A stretch of 64,000 nucleotides of DNA from Gammaproteobacteria bacterium (GTDB taxonomy: Bacteria > Pseudomonadota > Gammaproteobacteria > Pseudomonadales > Pseudohongiellaceae). Positions 1-10,244 of the stretch are shown piece by piece. Location: NCBI GenBank assembly GCA_029253585.1, contig JAQWZF010000023.1, positions 248,001-312,000 of the forward strand, in the 5' to 3' direction. The notes under the pieces are model-generated. The model did not search any database. It was not told where the DNA came from and saw only the letters and a list, made by a program, of their open reading frames with translations. Numbering within the stretch: the first letter of the stretch is position 1; each line of letters opens with the position of its first letter. Made by a program: the position numbers and the translations under genes.

Positions 1-504
<504 letters not shown>

Positions 505-540
505 TACTGTCATCAATTAGTCGCTATATGCAGCTAGCCC

Positions 541-568
541 TTGAATCCTGAATTTTTGGCCTTATCAT
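541..568 (+). promoter_or_regulatory. Candidate sigma-70 promoter for trxA
   Basis: TTGAAT at 541-546 and TATCAT at 563-568 are separated by 16 bases and lie about 95 bases upstream of the trxA start. The -10 box matches consensus at 5 of 6 positions and the -35 box at 4 of 6. This is inferred from sequence alone. Confidence 0.45.
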
Positions 569-662
569 AGGCAGCACACGAGCGTGTAATCGAGTACTTG
601 ATTCTTACAGCTCCTCATTTACGAGTCTGAATTCCCAAATAGCAAACACAAGGAAACCTTCT

Positions 663-989
663 ATGAGCGACAATATCGTTCACATTTCTGACAGCAGTTT
701 CGAAACCGACGTCCTCCAGGCCGAGGGTCCAGTCCTGGTTGATTTCTGGGCAGAATGGTGTGGCCCCTGCAAGATGATTGCTCCGGTACTCGAAGAATTG
801 GCCGGCGAATACGACGGCAAGCTGAAGATCTGCAAGATGGATGTCGATGCCAACGTCGAAACGGCACCAAAATATGGCGTAAGAGGCATTCCTACGCTAA
901 TCGTTTTCAACAATGGTGATGTTGCTGGCACCAAAGTAGGCGCCCTATCCAAGTCACAACTTTCCGCATTTATTGACAGCGTGATTTAA
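663..989 (+). CDS. trxA: Thioredoxin 1
   Basis: A 108-residue single-domain thioredoxin, the usual length for the family. The redox motif WCGPCK is at residues 32-37 (Cys33 and Cys36), and the conserved cis-proline segment GIPT is near residue 76. It acts as a general cytoplasmic disulfide reductant for ribonucleotide reductase, PAPS reductase and methionine sulfoxide reductases. The ATG at 663 is preceded by AAGGAA at a good distance. It sits between hemB and rho, a conserved neighbourhood. Confidence 0.98.
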   Translation: MSDNIVHISDSSFETDVLQAEGPVLVDFWAEWCGPCKMIAPVLEELAGEYDGKLKICKMDVDANVETAPKYGVRGIPTLIVFNNGDVAGTKVGALSKSQLSAFIDSVI

Positions 990-1006
990 ATTGCGTTTAA
1001 TGAGGC

Positions 1007-1025
1007 GTCCCGGCGTTCTCGGGAC
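1007..1025 (+). other. Short stem-loop downstream of trxA
   Basis: GTCCCG (1007-1012) and CGGGAC (1020-1025) form a perfect 6-bp stem with a 7-base loop, 18 bases after the trxA stop. No T-run follows, so it is not a classical intrinsic terminator. It could be a 3'-end stabiliser or part of a Rho-dependent end. Confidence 0.35.
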
Positions 1026-1210
1026 ACCATAGGATGTGACCAGATCGATAATTTTAATTAGTATTACCGATCAAACTACCGAAATAGCAAACTCAATACC
1101 CTGATTCTCTATCACGACTCGCCGGATGCTTGTCCGATATTCTGAATCACAATTAATTCAAATTGAATCTCACCTCGAGTAATTGATTATTTTCTTCAGG
1201 CGAGATTTAG

Positions 1211-1239
1211 TAGACATAAAGAAAAAGTAGGACTATATT
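1211..1239 (+). promoter_or_regulatory. Strong candidate promoter of rho
   Basis: TAGACA (1211-1216), a 17-base spacer and TATATT (1234-1239) each match the sigma-70 consensus at 5 of 6 positions with ideal spacing. Transcription would start near 1246, giving rho an untranslated leader of roughly 300 bases. Confidence 0.6.
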
Positions 1240-1370
1240 GCGGGGAAGTCGAAGCTGAAAACATTGTCGACTAAATAGATAAGCAAAAAAACTACAGTCG
1301 ACATACTAACTACCGATACTAATCACTAGTTAACAGCGCAGAGAATTAAAGCACAACAATCCTGCTGTAC

Positions 1371-1549
1371 ACTATTTTCCAAATTTAAAACCCAAAATCT
1401 AATACCCAAAGCCAACCCCAAGCACCACCACTTTATCTATGACACTTAACTGTGCATGCCAATAAGTGTTTAGGCGGCTTGACTATAAGCACTATAGCTA
1501 CAGCCAACCCAGACTAGACACTCCCAACCACATAAGAAGACCCAAAAAC
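1371..1549 (+). promoter_or_regulatory. C-rich, G-poor rho leader (rut-like)
   Basis: By hand count, bases 1371-1440 contain about 23 C and only 2 G, and bases 1501-1550 about 19 C and 5 G. Many are CC or TC/AC dinucleotides in an A-rich, probably unstructured context. Rho prefers such C-over-G bubbles as loading (rut) sites, and rho is known to be autoregulated by Rho-dependent attenuation in E. coli. The position just upstream of the rho start fits the same arrangement here. The function is inference from composition and location. The rest of 990-1370 shows only the promoter at 1211 and the stem-loop at 1007. Confidence 0.5.
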
Positions 1550-2809
1550 ATGAACCTAACCGAATTAAAACAAAAGCCAATCGCAGAACTTCAAGCTACT
1601 GCCCATGAAATGGGATTGGAAAATGTTTCTAGAACGCGCAAGCAAGACATCATCTTCGTCATACTAAAAAAGCACGCTAAGAATGGCGAAGATATTCACG
1701 GTGATGGTGTATTAGAAATTTTACAGGATGGGTTTGGCTTCCTGCGCTCAGCAGACTCTTCTTACCTGGCGGGCCCGGATGACATCTATGTCTCTCCGAG
1801 TCAGATACGACGCTTTAATCTTCGCACAGGCGACACGGTAGCTGGAAAGATTAGACCACCTAAGGACGGCGAGCGTTATTTTGCGCTACTAAAGATTCAT
1901 GAAATCAATTTTAGCAGCCCCGAAGAATCCAAAAATAAAATCCTTTTCGAAAACCTTACTCCACTCTTTCCAACCCAACGGCTCACTCTCGAAGTTGGTA
2001 ACGGCAGCACCGAAGACTTAAGTGCCCGCGTTATCGATCTTTCTGCGCCTATCGGCAAAGGGCAACGCGGACTTATCGTATCTCCGCCGAAGGCAGGTAA
2101 GACACTAATTCTGCAGAACATGGCGCAGTCAATTGCCAAGAACAACCCAGAGTGTAGACTCATCGTATTATTGATCGATGAACGTCCGGAAGAAGTAACA
2201 GAGATGCAACGCTCGGTACGCGGCGAAGTTGTTGCCAGTACGTTTGATGAGCCCCCGGCGCGCCACGTGCAAGTTGCCGAGATGGTTATCGAGAAAGCAA
2301 AGCGCCTGGTTGAACACAAAGAAGACGTGATCATTCTTTTGGACTCGATCACGCGACTCGCACGAGCCTACAACACAATCATTCCTTCTTCAGGCAAAGT
2401 ACTAACTGGTGGTGTCGACGCGCATGCGCTGGAACGACCAAAGCGTTTCTTTGGTGCAGCGCGTAATCTGGAAGAAGGTGGAAGCCTGACTATTATAGCG
2501 ACCGCATTGATCGAAACCGGCTCGAAGATGGACGAGGTGATCTATGAAGAATTTAAGGGTACGGGCAATATGGAACTGCATCTCGACAGAAAGATCGCCG
2601 AGAAGCGTGTCTACCCCGCTATCAATGTTCGTCGATCCGGCACACGCCGTGAAGAATTGCTAACCTCGGAAGAAGAATTGCAACGCATGTGGATTCTGCG
2701 CAAGCTACTAAGCTCGATGGAAGATGTACAGGCGACAGAATTCATTCTCGATAAGTTGAAAGAAACCAAAACTAACGACGAGTTTTTCAATTCGATGAAA
2801 AGAAAGTAG
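1550..2809 (+). CDS. rho: Transcription termination factor Rho
   Basis: A 419-residue RNA-dependent ATPase/helicase, identical in length to E. coli Rho and similar almost throughout. The Rho N-terminal domain is followed by the cold-shock-like RNA-binding domain ([16 protein letters not shown]), the P-loop segment SPPKAGKT, Walker [14 protein letters not shown] and the Q/R-loop regions. The start at ATG 1550 (MNLTELK) is chosen because it aligns exactly with known Rho proteins. The in-frame GTG at 1466 would add 28 residues that look like leader, not protein. The gene is monocistronic or followed by ubiD 78 bases later. Its leader has features expected for autoregulation. Confidence 0.98.
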   Translation: MNLTELKQKPIAELQATAHEMGLENVSRTRKQDIIFVILKKHAKNGEDIHGDGVLEILQDGFGFLRSADSSYLAGPDDIYVSPSQIRRFNLRTGDTVAGKIRPPKDGERYFALLKIHEINFSSPEESKNKILFENLTPLFPTQRLTLEVGNGSTEDLSARVIDLSAPIGKGQRGLIVSPPKAGKTLILQNMAQSIAKNNPECRLIVLLIDERPEEVTEMQRSVRGEVVASTFDEPPARHVQVAEMVIEKAKRLVEHKEDVIILLDSITRLARAYNTIIPSSGKVLTGGVDAHALERPKRFFGAARNLEEGGSLTIIATALIETGSKMDEVIYEEFKGTGNMELHLDRKIAEKRVYPAINVRRSGTRREELLTSEEELQRMWILRKLLSSMEDVQATEFILDKLKETKTNDEFFNSMKRK

Positions 2810-2887
2810 TTCACTGTTAAAACTAGAACGAAATCGTTTCTACCAGACTCTATAGCTTAACTACCACAGCTACGTAAGCGGCCAGCC

Positions 2888-4366
2888 ATGTCATTCAAAG
2901 ATTTGCGCGACTTCATCGAACTTCTTGAGAAAGAAGGCGAACTCAAGCGAATCACTATGGAAGTAGATCCTTATCTGGAAGTTTCCGAGATAAGCGATCG
3001 AACTCTGCGAAGCAATGGTCCCGCCCTGCTTTTCGAGAATCCTAAAGGCTCCAACATCCCCCTACTTGCCAATTTATTTGGCAATACCCGACGCATTGCA
3101 TTGGCCATGGGCCAGGAAGACATCGATGGTCTGCGGGACGTTGGCAAGCTTCTCGCCTTTCTAAAAGAACCCGAACCACCGAAAGGCTGGAAAGACCTTT
3201 GGAAAACACTGCCAAGTTACAAGAGCGTTTTGAACATGCCGGCAAACGTGAAGAAGTCGGCGCCGTGCCAGGAAGTAATTATCGAAGGCGACGATGTCGA
3301 TCTTGGCTTCCTGCCTATTCAGACTTGCTGGCCGGGTGATGCGGCACCGTTAGTGACATGGCCGCTGGTCATCACTAAAGGCCCCGAGAAAGAACGTCAG
3401 AACCTCGGTATCTACCGCATGCAACTGCTTGGCAAGAACAAGCTAATCATGCGCTGGTTATCCCATCGTGGTGGCGCCCTGGACTTCAGAGAATGGCAGC
3501 AGGCTCATCCCGGCGAGGCATTTCCGATTTCCATAGCGATAGGCGCCGACCCTGCCACCATACTGGCTACGGTTACTCCTGTTCCCGACACGCTCTCCGA
3601 ATATGCCTTCGCCGGATTACTGCGCGGCAGCAAGACCGACGTGGTGAAGTCGCGTACGAATGACCTACAGGTGCCGGCTAGCGCCGAGTTTGTTTTAGAG
3701 GGCGTCATAAAGCCGGGCGAGATGGCCGACGAGGGACCTTATGGCGACCACACCGGTTATTACAACGAAGTTGAAAAATTTCCTGTGTTCACGGTGACCT
3801 GCCTTACACATCGTAAAAATCCGATTTATCACAGCACCTATACGGGTCGGCCACCCGACGAGCCGGCAATGTTAGGTGTAGCGCTGAACGAAGTGTTCGT
3901 TCCACTTCTGCAGAAACAATATCCTGAGATCGTCGACTTCTATCTGCCGCCGGAAGGCTGCTCCTATCGACTCGCCGTGGTCAGCATAAAGAAACAATAC
4001 CCGGGTCACGCAAAGCGCATAATGATGGGCGTGTGGTCATTCCTGAGACAGTTCATGTATACGAAGTTTGTCATCGTGGTTGATGATGATGTGAATATAC
4101 GAAGCTGGGACGATGTTATCTGGGCAATTACAACGCGAATGGATCCGGCCAGAGATACAGTGCTTATAGAAAATACACCGATAGACTATCTCGATTTTGC
4201 ATCACCCGTGTCAGGCTTAGGCTCGAAGATGGGAATGGACGCAACAAATAAGATGGAAGGTGAGACGCAACGCACATGGGGCGACACCATTAACATGAGC
4301 GATGAAGTTAAGGCCCGCGTCGATCAGATGTGGAAAGAGCTTGGCATCGACGGAAATAAAAGCTAA
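2888..4366 (+). CDS. ubiD: 4-hydroxy-3-polyprenylbenzoate decarboxylase
   Basis: A 492-residue UbiD-family decarboxylase that uses prenylated FMN to decarboxylate polyprenyl-4-hydroxybenzoate in ubiquinone biosynthesis. Recognisable segments include the N-terminal [19 protein letters not shown], the [10 protein letters not shown] motif with conserved acidic residues, and the C-terminal [11 protein letters not shown]. Length is normal. It follows rho in the same direction, as in Pseudomonas. The partner ubiX (prFMN synthase) is not in the window. Confidence 0.96.
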   Translation: MSFKDLRDFIELLEKEGELKRITMEVDPYLEVSEISDRTLRSNGPALLFENPKGSNIPLLANLFGNTRRIALAMGQEDIDGLRDVGKLLAFLKEPEPPKGWKDLWKTLPSYKSVLNMPANVKKSAPCQEVIIEGDDVDLGFLPIQTCWPGDAAPLVTWPLVITKGPEKERQNLGIYRMQLLGKNKLIMRWLSHRGGALDFREWQQAHPGEAFPISIAIGADPATILATVTPVPDTLSEYAFAGLLRGSKTDVVKSRTNDLQVPASAEFVLEGVIKPGEMADEGPYGDHTGYYNEVEKFPVFTVTCLTHRKNPIYHSTYTGRPPDEPAMLGVALNEVFVPLLQKQYPEIVDFYLPPEGCSYRLAVVSIKKQYPGHAKRIMMGVWSFLRQFMYTKFVIVVDDDVNIRSWDDVIWAITTRMDPARDTVLIENTPIDYLDFASPVSGLGSKMGMDATNKMEGETQRTWGDTINMSDEVKARVDQMWKELGIDGNKS

Positions 4367-4604
4367 CACCAACGCTACTTTCCAGAGAAAGTGCCCTTAG
4401 CGAAAACTGTGCCGCTCTGGGTACAATGATTACCCTTTTATTGCAATGTTGTATTTCCGATTCGCATATTTTTTCAGAACGGACGCGGTACAGCTTCTTG
4501 GGCGTCTACCTTCCAACAAAGGCAATCGCGAAGATTGGCGAAACACCGACGAATTGAGTACTATTTCCATACAACAGAATATCTGCATCAGGGAATTCTT
4601 TAGA

Positions 4605-5045
4605 ATGAAAATAAAAACCATCAGCCAACTTGTCTTGAACACTACGTTGCTGTTCTCGCTGCTTTTCACATTGACTGCACAAGGCGCAGAGGAAGTGATC
4701 AATCTGGAGAACACAAACTGGCAACTGCGAAATATGAAAGTGCTAGGTGGCTTTCTGTTTACACCTGATGACCCGAGCAAGTATCGGCTCAATTTCCGTA
4801 GCGACAATCGTCTCACCGGCACGTCGGACTGTAACACCATCACCGGTAACTATTTTCAGAAAGAAACAGGCTTTCGTTTCGACCCCTTCGTATCTACCCG
4901 AAAACTATGCCCACCGGGGTCGCTGCACAACAATCTGGTATTGATACTAAAAGATATTAACGCGATCGAATTCCGTGACGGCTATATGTATATGACCAAT
5001 GGCTATCAGGGCGTGGAGTTAGAGTTCGAAGCTAGGGGCTTCTAG
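4605..5045 (+). CDS. Secreted META/HslJ-like domain protein
   Basis: A 146-residue protein with a signal peptide (about residues 1-28, LLFSLLFTLTAQGA, probable cleavage after AQGA). The following domain resembles META/HslJ domains: an N-terminal NTNWQLRNM strand, then a segment with G-T-S-D-C-N-T-ITGNY and a later Cys. The ATG at 4605 is preferred over the in-frame ATG at 4446 because the upstream 53 residues look non-coding and would bury the signal peptide. Likely periplasmic; its specific role is unknown. Two cysteines (in TSDCNT and KLCPPG) could form a disulfide. Confidence 0.75.
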   Translation: MKIKTISQLVLNTTLLFSLLFTLTAQGAEEVINLENTNWQLRNMKVLGGFLFTPDDPSKYRLNFRSDNRLTGTSDCNTITGNYFQKETGFRFDPFVSTRKLCPPGSLHNNLVLILKDINAIEFRDGYMYMTNGYQGVELEFEARGF

Positions 5046-5354
5046 AAGCCTGCGGCTCGTCATGAGCATAGCATCGCCCAATATAGCTATGAATTATTGG
5101 ATAGTTGATTAACCAAAAAATAAGATACCCGCCAGCAAGTTCCAGCCATCTTCTTATAATTCTGTGCAAACATGGCTTGACGATCCAGTAGTTGGAAAGA
5201 GTCGACTATAAGGAAATTTAATCGCAGAGACCTTGCTCTACATCAAGCCGATTGAAGAAAGAAATATCGCAGCGGCAACCAGAAAGACTTAAACAAGAAG
5301 GACTTAAAAAAGAAGGGCTAGACGAAAGAAGAATTAACTGGGAGGATTGACAAC
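5046..5354. other. Intergenic stretch with a short tandem repeat
   Basis: No gene is visible. A 15-base unit occurs twice head to tail at 5287-5301 and 5302-5316 (ACTTAAACAAGAAGG and ACTTAAAAAAGAAGG), with a third degenerate copy after it. Read on the minus strand, the region downstream of hemY is pyrimidine-rich and G-poor, which would suit Rho-dependent ending of the hem operon. That role is inference. Confidence 0.4.
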
Positions 5355-6617
5355 TTAGTCTTTCTTAACTACAGCCAGAGCCGGCAGAGGCAACAACGGC
5401 AGCTCCGCCCCAATCGCCGCCACGAACTTCGCCTGATGCATATCGCTTGCCTGAGTCTCGCCAAGATGTTTCAACAGACGTGCCAATTCACCATGGGCTG
5501 CGGCGATTGGGGCGACCTCGATACTTGTCTCGAAGTACTCTCTAGCTTTACCCCATAGCTCATTACGCATAGCGAGCCTGCCTAGTGACAGCAGGAGATG
5601 GGCGTTCCCTGGCCGGGCCTGCAGCCAACCCTCGGCGATTAACAGGTGCTTGTGACTATTGCCGAAATCGATCTCGCCATAGCGTGCAACGAGAAGGTCG
5701 CTCCAGGCGTTGCTGAGCACTGCCTCGATAACCTTGGCGGCGAGGTCTGCACGATTTAGTGTAAGGAGTATATCGGCATAGTGTTTTACGATTCGCTCAT
5801 CCTGCTTGTAGTTGGCAGGCCCCTTCTTCCAGGCCTTTTCCAACTGCAGAGCTATCTCATCATCGCTGAAGTCCGCGCGGCGACTACTCATAGTGTAGAG
5901 GTTTTCCATAAAGATACGAACACGAATACTCTCAGCCTCATCGCCATCGATGACTTCATTCTTCTCAAGAGACGGCAGTAGTCTTTCTAACTGCTCCCAG
6001 TCTTCAAGCTTCAGATACACTTCCTTTAGAAGTTGTAGCAGGGAATGATCGTTGAGAGAAGTTGCTTTCATCTGTTGCAGCACCGCTCCGCACTGTTCCA
6101 GTTGATTCGACTTGAACAATAACTGCGCCTTCAATGAGTTAATCGTTGAACGTGCCGACGGGTATTCGATCTCGGCTTTCTCCAAAGATTGCATCCAGAC
6201 ATTCTTGTCACCACGCTCATGGGCAGCATAGGCAGCGGCTAAATAATTGACTACCGTTGCGTCTGAGTCTTTCATTCCCTTGGTTAGCAGCTTATAGCTG
6301 GAATCCCAATTGCCGCGGGTGAAGTAAAGCAGACCCTCGACAGTTTTGCTCCGGCTCTTGGCTTTCAGCTTGTCTTTGTAATTGCGGCCGAAGCGGATCA
6401 GATACCATGGGTTTATCCAGCGAAACACCATAAGGATTAACTTAATAAGCAGATACAGTATTGCGATCGTAACTAGCAGTGCGAATAAGCTAGTCTCAAA
6501 TGTATAACTGCCGAAGGCGATCAACAAATAGCCGGGGTCACCCGGAAAACCAAGATAGAGGCTGACGAATAACGCCAGCACGATCGCCAGAAGACTATAT
6601 ATATAGAGCTTAATCAT
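5355..6617 (-). CDS. hemY: Haem biosynthesis-associated TPR membrane protein HemY
   Basis: A 420-residue inner-membrane protein. Two N-terminal hydrophobic segments (about residues 3-25 and 40-68) are followed by the HemY N-terminal domain and tetratricopeptide-like helical repeats to the C-terminus (HLLLSLGRLAMRNELWGKAREYFE). It is the last gene of hemCDXY, 8 bases after hemX. This HemY is the gammaproteobacterial scaffold-type protein, not the protoporphyrinogen oxidase of the same name in Bacillus. Its precise function in late haem synthesis is not fully established. Confidence 0.93.
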   Translation of the reverse strand: MIKLYIYSLLAIVLALFVSLYLGFPGDPGYLLIAFGSYTFETSLFALLVTIAILYLLIKLILMVFRWINPWYLIRFGRNYKDKLKAKSRSKTVEGLLYFTRGNWDSSYKLLTKGMKDSDATVVNYLAAAYAAHERGDKNVWMQSLEKAEIEYPSARSTINSLKAQLLFKSNQLEQCGAVLQQMKATSLNDHSLLQLLKEVYLKLEDWEQLERLLPSLEKNEVIDGDEAESIRVRIFMENLYTMSSRRADFSDDEIALQLEKAWKKGPANYKQDERIVKHYADILLTLNRADLAAKVIEAVLSNAWSDLLVARYGEIDFGNSHKHLLIAEGWLQARPGNAHLLLSLGRLAMRNELWGKAREYFETSIEVAPIAAAHGELARLLKHLGETQASDMHQAKFVAAIGAELPLLPLPALAVVKKD

Positions 6618-6625
6618 GAGTTGCT

Positions 6626-7741
6626 CTAACGCTCGCTTGCGGTGAGCTTGTTAATCAGGGCCAACGACTGGCTCAAGCCCGGCAGGATTGGATTAATGTC
6701 GTAGTCGCCTAGCTGGCTAAGCGATGCTGCTATCGCCCTGCCCTGTTCCGAGTCTGTTACGGCATAGCGCTGAAACCAATCCTGGCTCTTTGCCATAGCC
6801 TGTTGATAGAGCGCATTATCACGCATCAGCAGTGCGAGTTGCGCTTGCTCCAACATAAGTCTCAAGTTTTGTTTAATGAGTTCATCCTGAGCCGGTGCTA
6901 GCATAGCCTGCGGAGTTTCTTCCCACTTGCGCCAAACGAAAACAGAGCTAAGAAATTCCAGACTGGACTCGAGGTAGCCGTTTGTATCGGCACCAAAGGT
7001 TAAGGGTTGCGACTCTGCATCGCGACGGTTCTCGAAATCTGTGCGCATTGAATTCAGCAGGTCGATGCCCTGCATCTCGGCGAGAAGATTATCCAATTGC
7101 AGGTAGACGCCCTCTCTATCAAGTCCCTCGATATTTCGCAGCTGTTGCAATTCAGTAGCAATGGCCTGACGAACAGCAAACACACTAGCACTACCGGAAT
7201 CCAATAGCGCCTGATCGGCACGCTGCAATTGCGCAGCAGCAGTTGCCACGTCGCCCTCTAACTGTAGTTTCTGGCTAGCGATGCCAATGAGATATTCGGC
7301 CTCGAGTATCTTCCATTCCCGGTTGGTTTCGTTCGTCGATCTGAGTTGTTGTGCCTGTAGGTCGGCAAGCTGAGTCGTATGCCGATCGACTTCTTGTTTT
7401 AGAGTTGATTCGAGCTCTAACAACGCCGAATCATCGAATTCAATCGGCTCGAGGGTCTGCAATTGGTTCTGCTTAAGCTCTCTAATGAGGGCCGTTTGCT
7501 GTTCCAGATTCTGTGTGAGTTGCTGATTGTCCACCGTCATCTGCGCCAGCTGAGATTGCACAGATATTTGTTGATAGGCTAGAAGCAGAACACCGGCGAT
7601 TATAGGTAAAAGTATAACGAGTACGACAAGAAAACGACGTCGAACCGTCTGTTGCTTGCGCGAGATTCGGCTGCTGGCCTTGGCCGAATTACTCTTGGAG
7701 ATCTCATCTAAGATTTTGGGTGTTTCTGCCTGCTCTGTCAC
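6626..7741 (-). CDS. hemX: HemX, uroporphyrinogen-III methyltransferase-like membrane protein
   Basis: A 371-residue HemX-family protein with a short basic cytoplasmic N-terminus, one membrane segment (about residues 33-57) and a long coiled-coil stretch (about 65-135) before the helical HemX domain. Despite its historical name it has no visible SAM-binding motif, so enzymatic activity is doubtful. It lies between hemD (36 bases) and hemY (8 bases) in one operon. It is thought to organise the pathway at the membrane together with HemY. Confidence 0.92.
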   Translation of the reverse strand: MTEQAETPKILDEISKSNSAKASSRISRKQQTVRRRFLVVLVILLPIIAGVLLLAYQQISVQSQLAQMTVDNQQLTQNLEQQTALIRELKQNQLQTLEPIEFDDSALLELESTLKQEVDRHTTQLADLQAQQLRSTNETNREWKILEAEYLIGIASQKLQLEGDVATAAAQLQRADQALLDSGSASVFAVRQAIATELQQLRNIEGLDREGVYLQLDNLLAEMQGIDLLNSMRTDFENRRDAESQPLTFGADTNGYLESSLEFLSSVFVWRKWEETPQAMLAPAQDELIKQNLRLMLEQAQLALLMRDNALYQQAMAKSQDWFQRYAVTDSEQGRAIAASLSQLGDYDINPILPGLSQSLALINKLTASER

Positions 7742-7777
7742 TTTACCGCCTTCTGAGTCGTGAACTAGATTCTAAGC

Positions 7778-8596
7778 TTACTCTTGATTTGCACCGAGTT
7801 CACCCAGCGCCGCTACAAAACTGGTCGGATCTGCGCCGGATGCGTTATACACTCGCGTGTAACCAGCCTCCATCGCCTGCTGTGCCACTCTCTGCGAGGG
7901 GGTTAGTAAACTAAGCTGCTGCATGATTTCTCTATTGTCGGCACGGCCGTCTTCCTGCAGCCCTTTATCGATCAATAATGCTGTGAGTCTATCTAAAGAT
8001 TCGCTGCTTGTAACGGTGAGTATACTCACGCCTGCCGCCCTCAAGGCTTGACAAAAATTTGCGCTCTCATACATCACCGGCTTGCGGCTATAGGCCTCCA
8101 GATAGTCTACCGTTGCGCCTCTGTGCCTGAGGGTCTCGGCTAGTAATTCTCTACCGCCCTGCCCCCGCACTATGCCGATCTTTCTGTCTGCCACATCTTG
8201 CAGTTGTGGCAGTTCAAGAATGTCTTCGCTGGTCATGCCGGTGCTGGGCTGAATGACCTCACAACCAAAGGCGCTGCCAGCCGCTTTCGCTGTACTCGAG
8301 CCTACCGCGATTACATCGATCCCTACAGGAAACTGCGGCCAGTAATTGTTAATAGCTTCCCCACCAAACGTAACCGCGTTATTGCTAACGAAGATGAGCG
8401 CACTATAGCTATCCAGCTGCATCACTTTATCTTTGAGGTCTTGCAGTGCTGCAGGTTCGACTATAGGGGCAATATCGATCAATGGAAGCGATAGGACACG
8501 ACCGCCTGCATCTTCGATTGCTTGCTGCAGGACCTGCTGTTGATTGGAAGGCCGTGTGATGAGAACTGTCAATCCGGAAAGAGAATCAGAGTTCAT
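7778..8596 (-). CDS. hemD: Uroporphyrinogen-III synthase
   Basis: A 272-residue enzyme that cyclises and inverts ring D of hydroxymethylbilane to uroporphyrinogen III. Family sequence is weakly conserved, but the N-terminal LTVLITRPSNQQQVL, the domain pattern FVSNNAV and the late ILTVTSSESL are typical. It follows hemC by 61 bases. That gap contains a short 9-base tandem repeat immediately upstream of its start, so translation may depend on a separate ribosome entry. Confidence 0.93.
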   Translation of the reverse strand: MNSDSLSGLTVLITRPSNQQQVLQQAIEDAGGRVLSLPLIDIAPIVEPAALQDLKDKVMQLDSYSALIFVSNNAVTFGGEAINNYWPQFPVGIDVIAVGSSTAKAAGSAFGCEVIQPSTGMTSEDILELPQLQDVADRKIGIVRGQGGRELLAETLRHRGATVDYLEAYSRKPVMYESANFCQALRAAGVSILTVTSSESLDRLTALLIDKGLQEDGRADNREIMQQLSLLTPSQRVAQQAMEAGYTRVYNASGADPTSFVAALGELGANQE

Positions 8597-8610
8597 GAAT
8601 TAACCTGTTT

Positions 8611-8641
8611 GATCTGGTTGATCTGGTTGATCTGGTTGATT
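8611..8641 (-). repeat. Nine-base tandem repeat between hemC and hemD
   Basis: GATCTGGTT occurs three times in perfect tandem at 8611-8619, 8620-8628 and 8629-8637, followed by GATT. On the coding (minus) strand this is AACCAGATC repeated, starting 15 bases upstream of the hemD ATG. Such a slippage-prone array in a cotranscribed gap could vary in copy number and alter hemD spacing. Confidence 0.85.
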
Positions 8642-8657
8642 CCGCGGTCATCTACGC

Positions 8658-9584
8658 TTAGTCACGAAGAGCAGCGAGTATTTCTTCGGCGCCCTGAGAG
8701 AGGAGATCTTCGGCGACTGTTAGCCCCAAATGTTCCGCCTGATGCCTGTCGCCGCGAATCTCGCTGCGAATAATGATGCTGCCATCGAGGTTGCCTACCA
8801 AAGCGCGCAGGTGCAATTCCTCACCATCGAGTTCTGCGTAGCTGGCGATGGGAACCTGACACCCCCCCTGCAGACGCGCATTGACCGCGCGTTCTGCGAC
8901 CACTCGTGTTGCCGTATCGACGTGGTGCAGGCAATCGAGCAGCTTTAGGGTTTCGATATCCTGTGTGCGGCATTCGATGCCGACGGCACCCTGCCCGCCC
9001 GCGGGCAGAGAGTCCTGAAAGGACAGACTCTCACTTATGCGCTCCGCTAGCTCCAGTCGTTTCAAACCTGCAGCTGCAAGAATGATAGCGTCGTATTCGC
9101 CAGCATCCAGTTTCGACAAACGCGTGCCGACGTTGCCACGCAGGTCCGCGATCTTTAAGTCCGGGCGCAACTCCCGCAGCTGGCATTGACGGCGAAAACT
9201 GGAAGTACCGACAACCGCACCTTGCGGAAGATCGGCGAGCTTGCCAAATTTATTGGAGACGAAGGCATCGGCTGGATCTTCACGCTCGCAGATAATGGCG
9301 AGACCGAGACCCTCGGGAAATTCCATTGGCACATCCTTCATAGAATGCACGGCGATGTCGGCTCTATCCTCGAGCATGGCATGCTCCAATTCCTTCACGA
9401 ACAGGCCTTTGCCGCCGACCTTGGCCAGTGGCGTATCCAGAATCTTGTCACCTCGGGTGCTCATGGCCAGTAGCTCTACATTTAGGTCGCTATGAGCCAG
9501 CTCCAGGGCCGCCTTCACATAGTTAGCCTGCCACAGGGCGAGAGGACTCTTACGGGTAGCGATGCGCAGGGTTTTAGATGACAT
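8658..9584 (-). CDS. hemC: Hydroxymethylbilane synthase (porphobilinogen deaminase)
   Basis: A 308-residue enzyme that polymerises four porphobilinogens. The N-terminus [13 protein letters not shown] and [18 protein letters not shown] are diagnostic. The dipyrromethane cofactor cysteine is in the motif [13 protein letters not shown]. Length is normal. It is the first gene of hemC-hemD-hemX-hemY and faces ridA across a 208-base divergent region that contains a promoter candidate for each direction. Confidence 0.97.
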   Translation of the reverse strand: MSSKTLRIATRKSPLALWQANYVKAALELAHSDLNVELLAMSTRGDKILDTPLAKVGGKGLFVKELEHAMLEDRADIAVHSMKDVPMEFPEGLGLAIICEREDPADAFVSNKFGKLADLPQGAVVGTSSFRRQCQLRELRPDLKIADLRGNVGTRLSKLDAGEYDAIILAAAGLKRLELAERISESLSFQDSLPAGGQGAVGIECRTQDIETLKLLDCLHHVDTATRVVAERAVNARLQGGCQVPIASYAELDGEELHLRALVGNLDGSIIIRSEIRGDRHQAEHLGLTVAEDLLSQGAEEILAALRD

Positions 9585-9643
9585 GATATGCGGCTCTTCA
9601 GGTGTTTGGTGTTGAGACTGTTTTTATTCTCGAATTGCTTGGT

Positions 9644-9672
9644 ATTTTACGGTAATTGTGTAGATTTGTCCG
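9644..9672 (-). promoter_or_regulatory. Candidate promoter of the hemCDXY operon
   Basis: On the minus strand, CGGACA (9672-9667) and TAAAAT (9649-9644) are separated by 17 bases, about 60 bases before the hemC start. They match consensus at 4 of 6 and 5 of 6 positions. Confidence 0.45.
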
Positions 9673-9726
9673 AATTTACTGGCCTTCAGGGGTGCGCGAA
9701 GGGAATTATTAAGCGCTTGGCTATCC

Positions 9727-9735
9727 TGCTATAAT
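9727..9735 (+). promoter_or_regulatory. Extended -10 promoter for ridA-argH
   Basis: A perfect TATAAT at 9730-9735 is preceded by TGC, giving the extended -10 form TGnTATAAT. No good -35 box is present at 17 bases, as is usual for extended -10 promoters. Transcription would start near 9742, about 50 bases before ridA. Confidence 0.6.
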
Positions 9736-9792
9736 GCTGGCCCTCTTTAAATAGCACTTAATCAAAAGTATAAATCTGGATGGAATTGCAAC

Positions 9793-10182
9793 ATGACTAG
9801 AAAGCTAATTTCCAGCGGTTCAGAATTCGAAAGCAAGATTGGCTACTCCCGCGCGGTAGTAGACGGCGACTTTGTATTCGTTTCGGGAACAACGGGATAC
9901 GATTACGAAGCCATGACGATTTCAGAGAACGTCGCAGAGCAGGCGGACCAATGCCTCAAGAATATCCAACAAGTTTTGGAATCTGCCGGCAGCGGCCTTT
10001 CTGGAATTGTACGGATCCGCTATATACTTCCCAACAAGGCTGACTTCGAGCCCTGTTGGCCTGTATTGCAAAAGTACCTGGCCACCGTTCTCCCTGCGGC
10101 AACGGTGTTCGAGGCGGGCCTGCTCGATGAAAAAATGAAGATCGAAATAGAAGTGACCGCAAAGCTAACTGCGAACCCTTAA
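9793..10182 (+). CDS. RidA-family (YjgF/UK114) protein
   Basis: A 129-residue protein with the RidA fold pattern: GYSRAVVDGDFVFVSGTTG near the start, a central EQADQCLKNIQQVLESAG, and the C-terminal KIEIEVTA. Canonical RidA deaminates reactive enamine/imine intermediates, and a conserved Arg lies in the segment near residue 104. Here the corresponding segment reads LPAATVFEAGL and lacks an obvious arginine, so it may belong to a non-deaminating Rid subgroup. That assignment is inference. It is 62 bases upstream of argH and probably cotranscribed. Confidence 0.85.
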   Translation: MTRKLISSGSEFESKIGYSRAVVDGDFVFVSGTTGYDYEAMTISENVAEQADQCLKNIQQVLESAGSGLSGIVRIRYILPNKADFEPCWPVLQKYLATVLPAATVFEAGLLDEKMKIEIEVTAKLTANP

Positions 10183-10244
10183 AAATCGAATCGAGAACAT
10201 ATTGATTTGTCTTACTAACATTACTTACAGTGCAAAACTAAGCT

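Noticed and set aside
1466-1549. A 28-residue N-terminal extension of Rho from a GTG start
   Set aside because: Rho aligned at ATG 1550 is 419 residues, as in E. coli, and the upstream sequence has leader-like composition.
4380-4440. Hairpin ACTTTC/GAAAGT after ubiD as a terminator
   Set aside because: The stem is only six pairs and no T-run follows.
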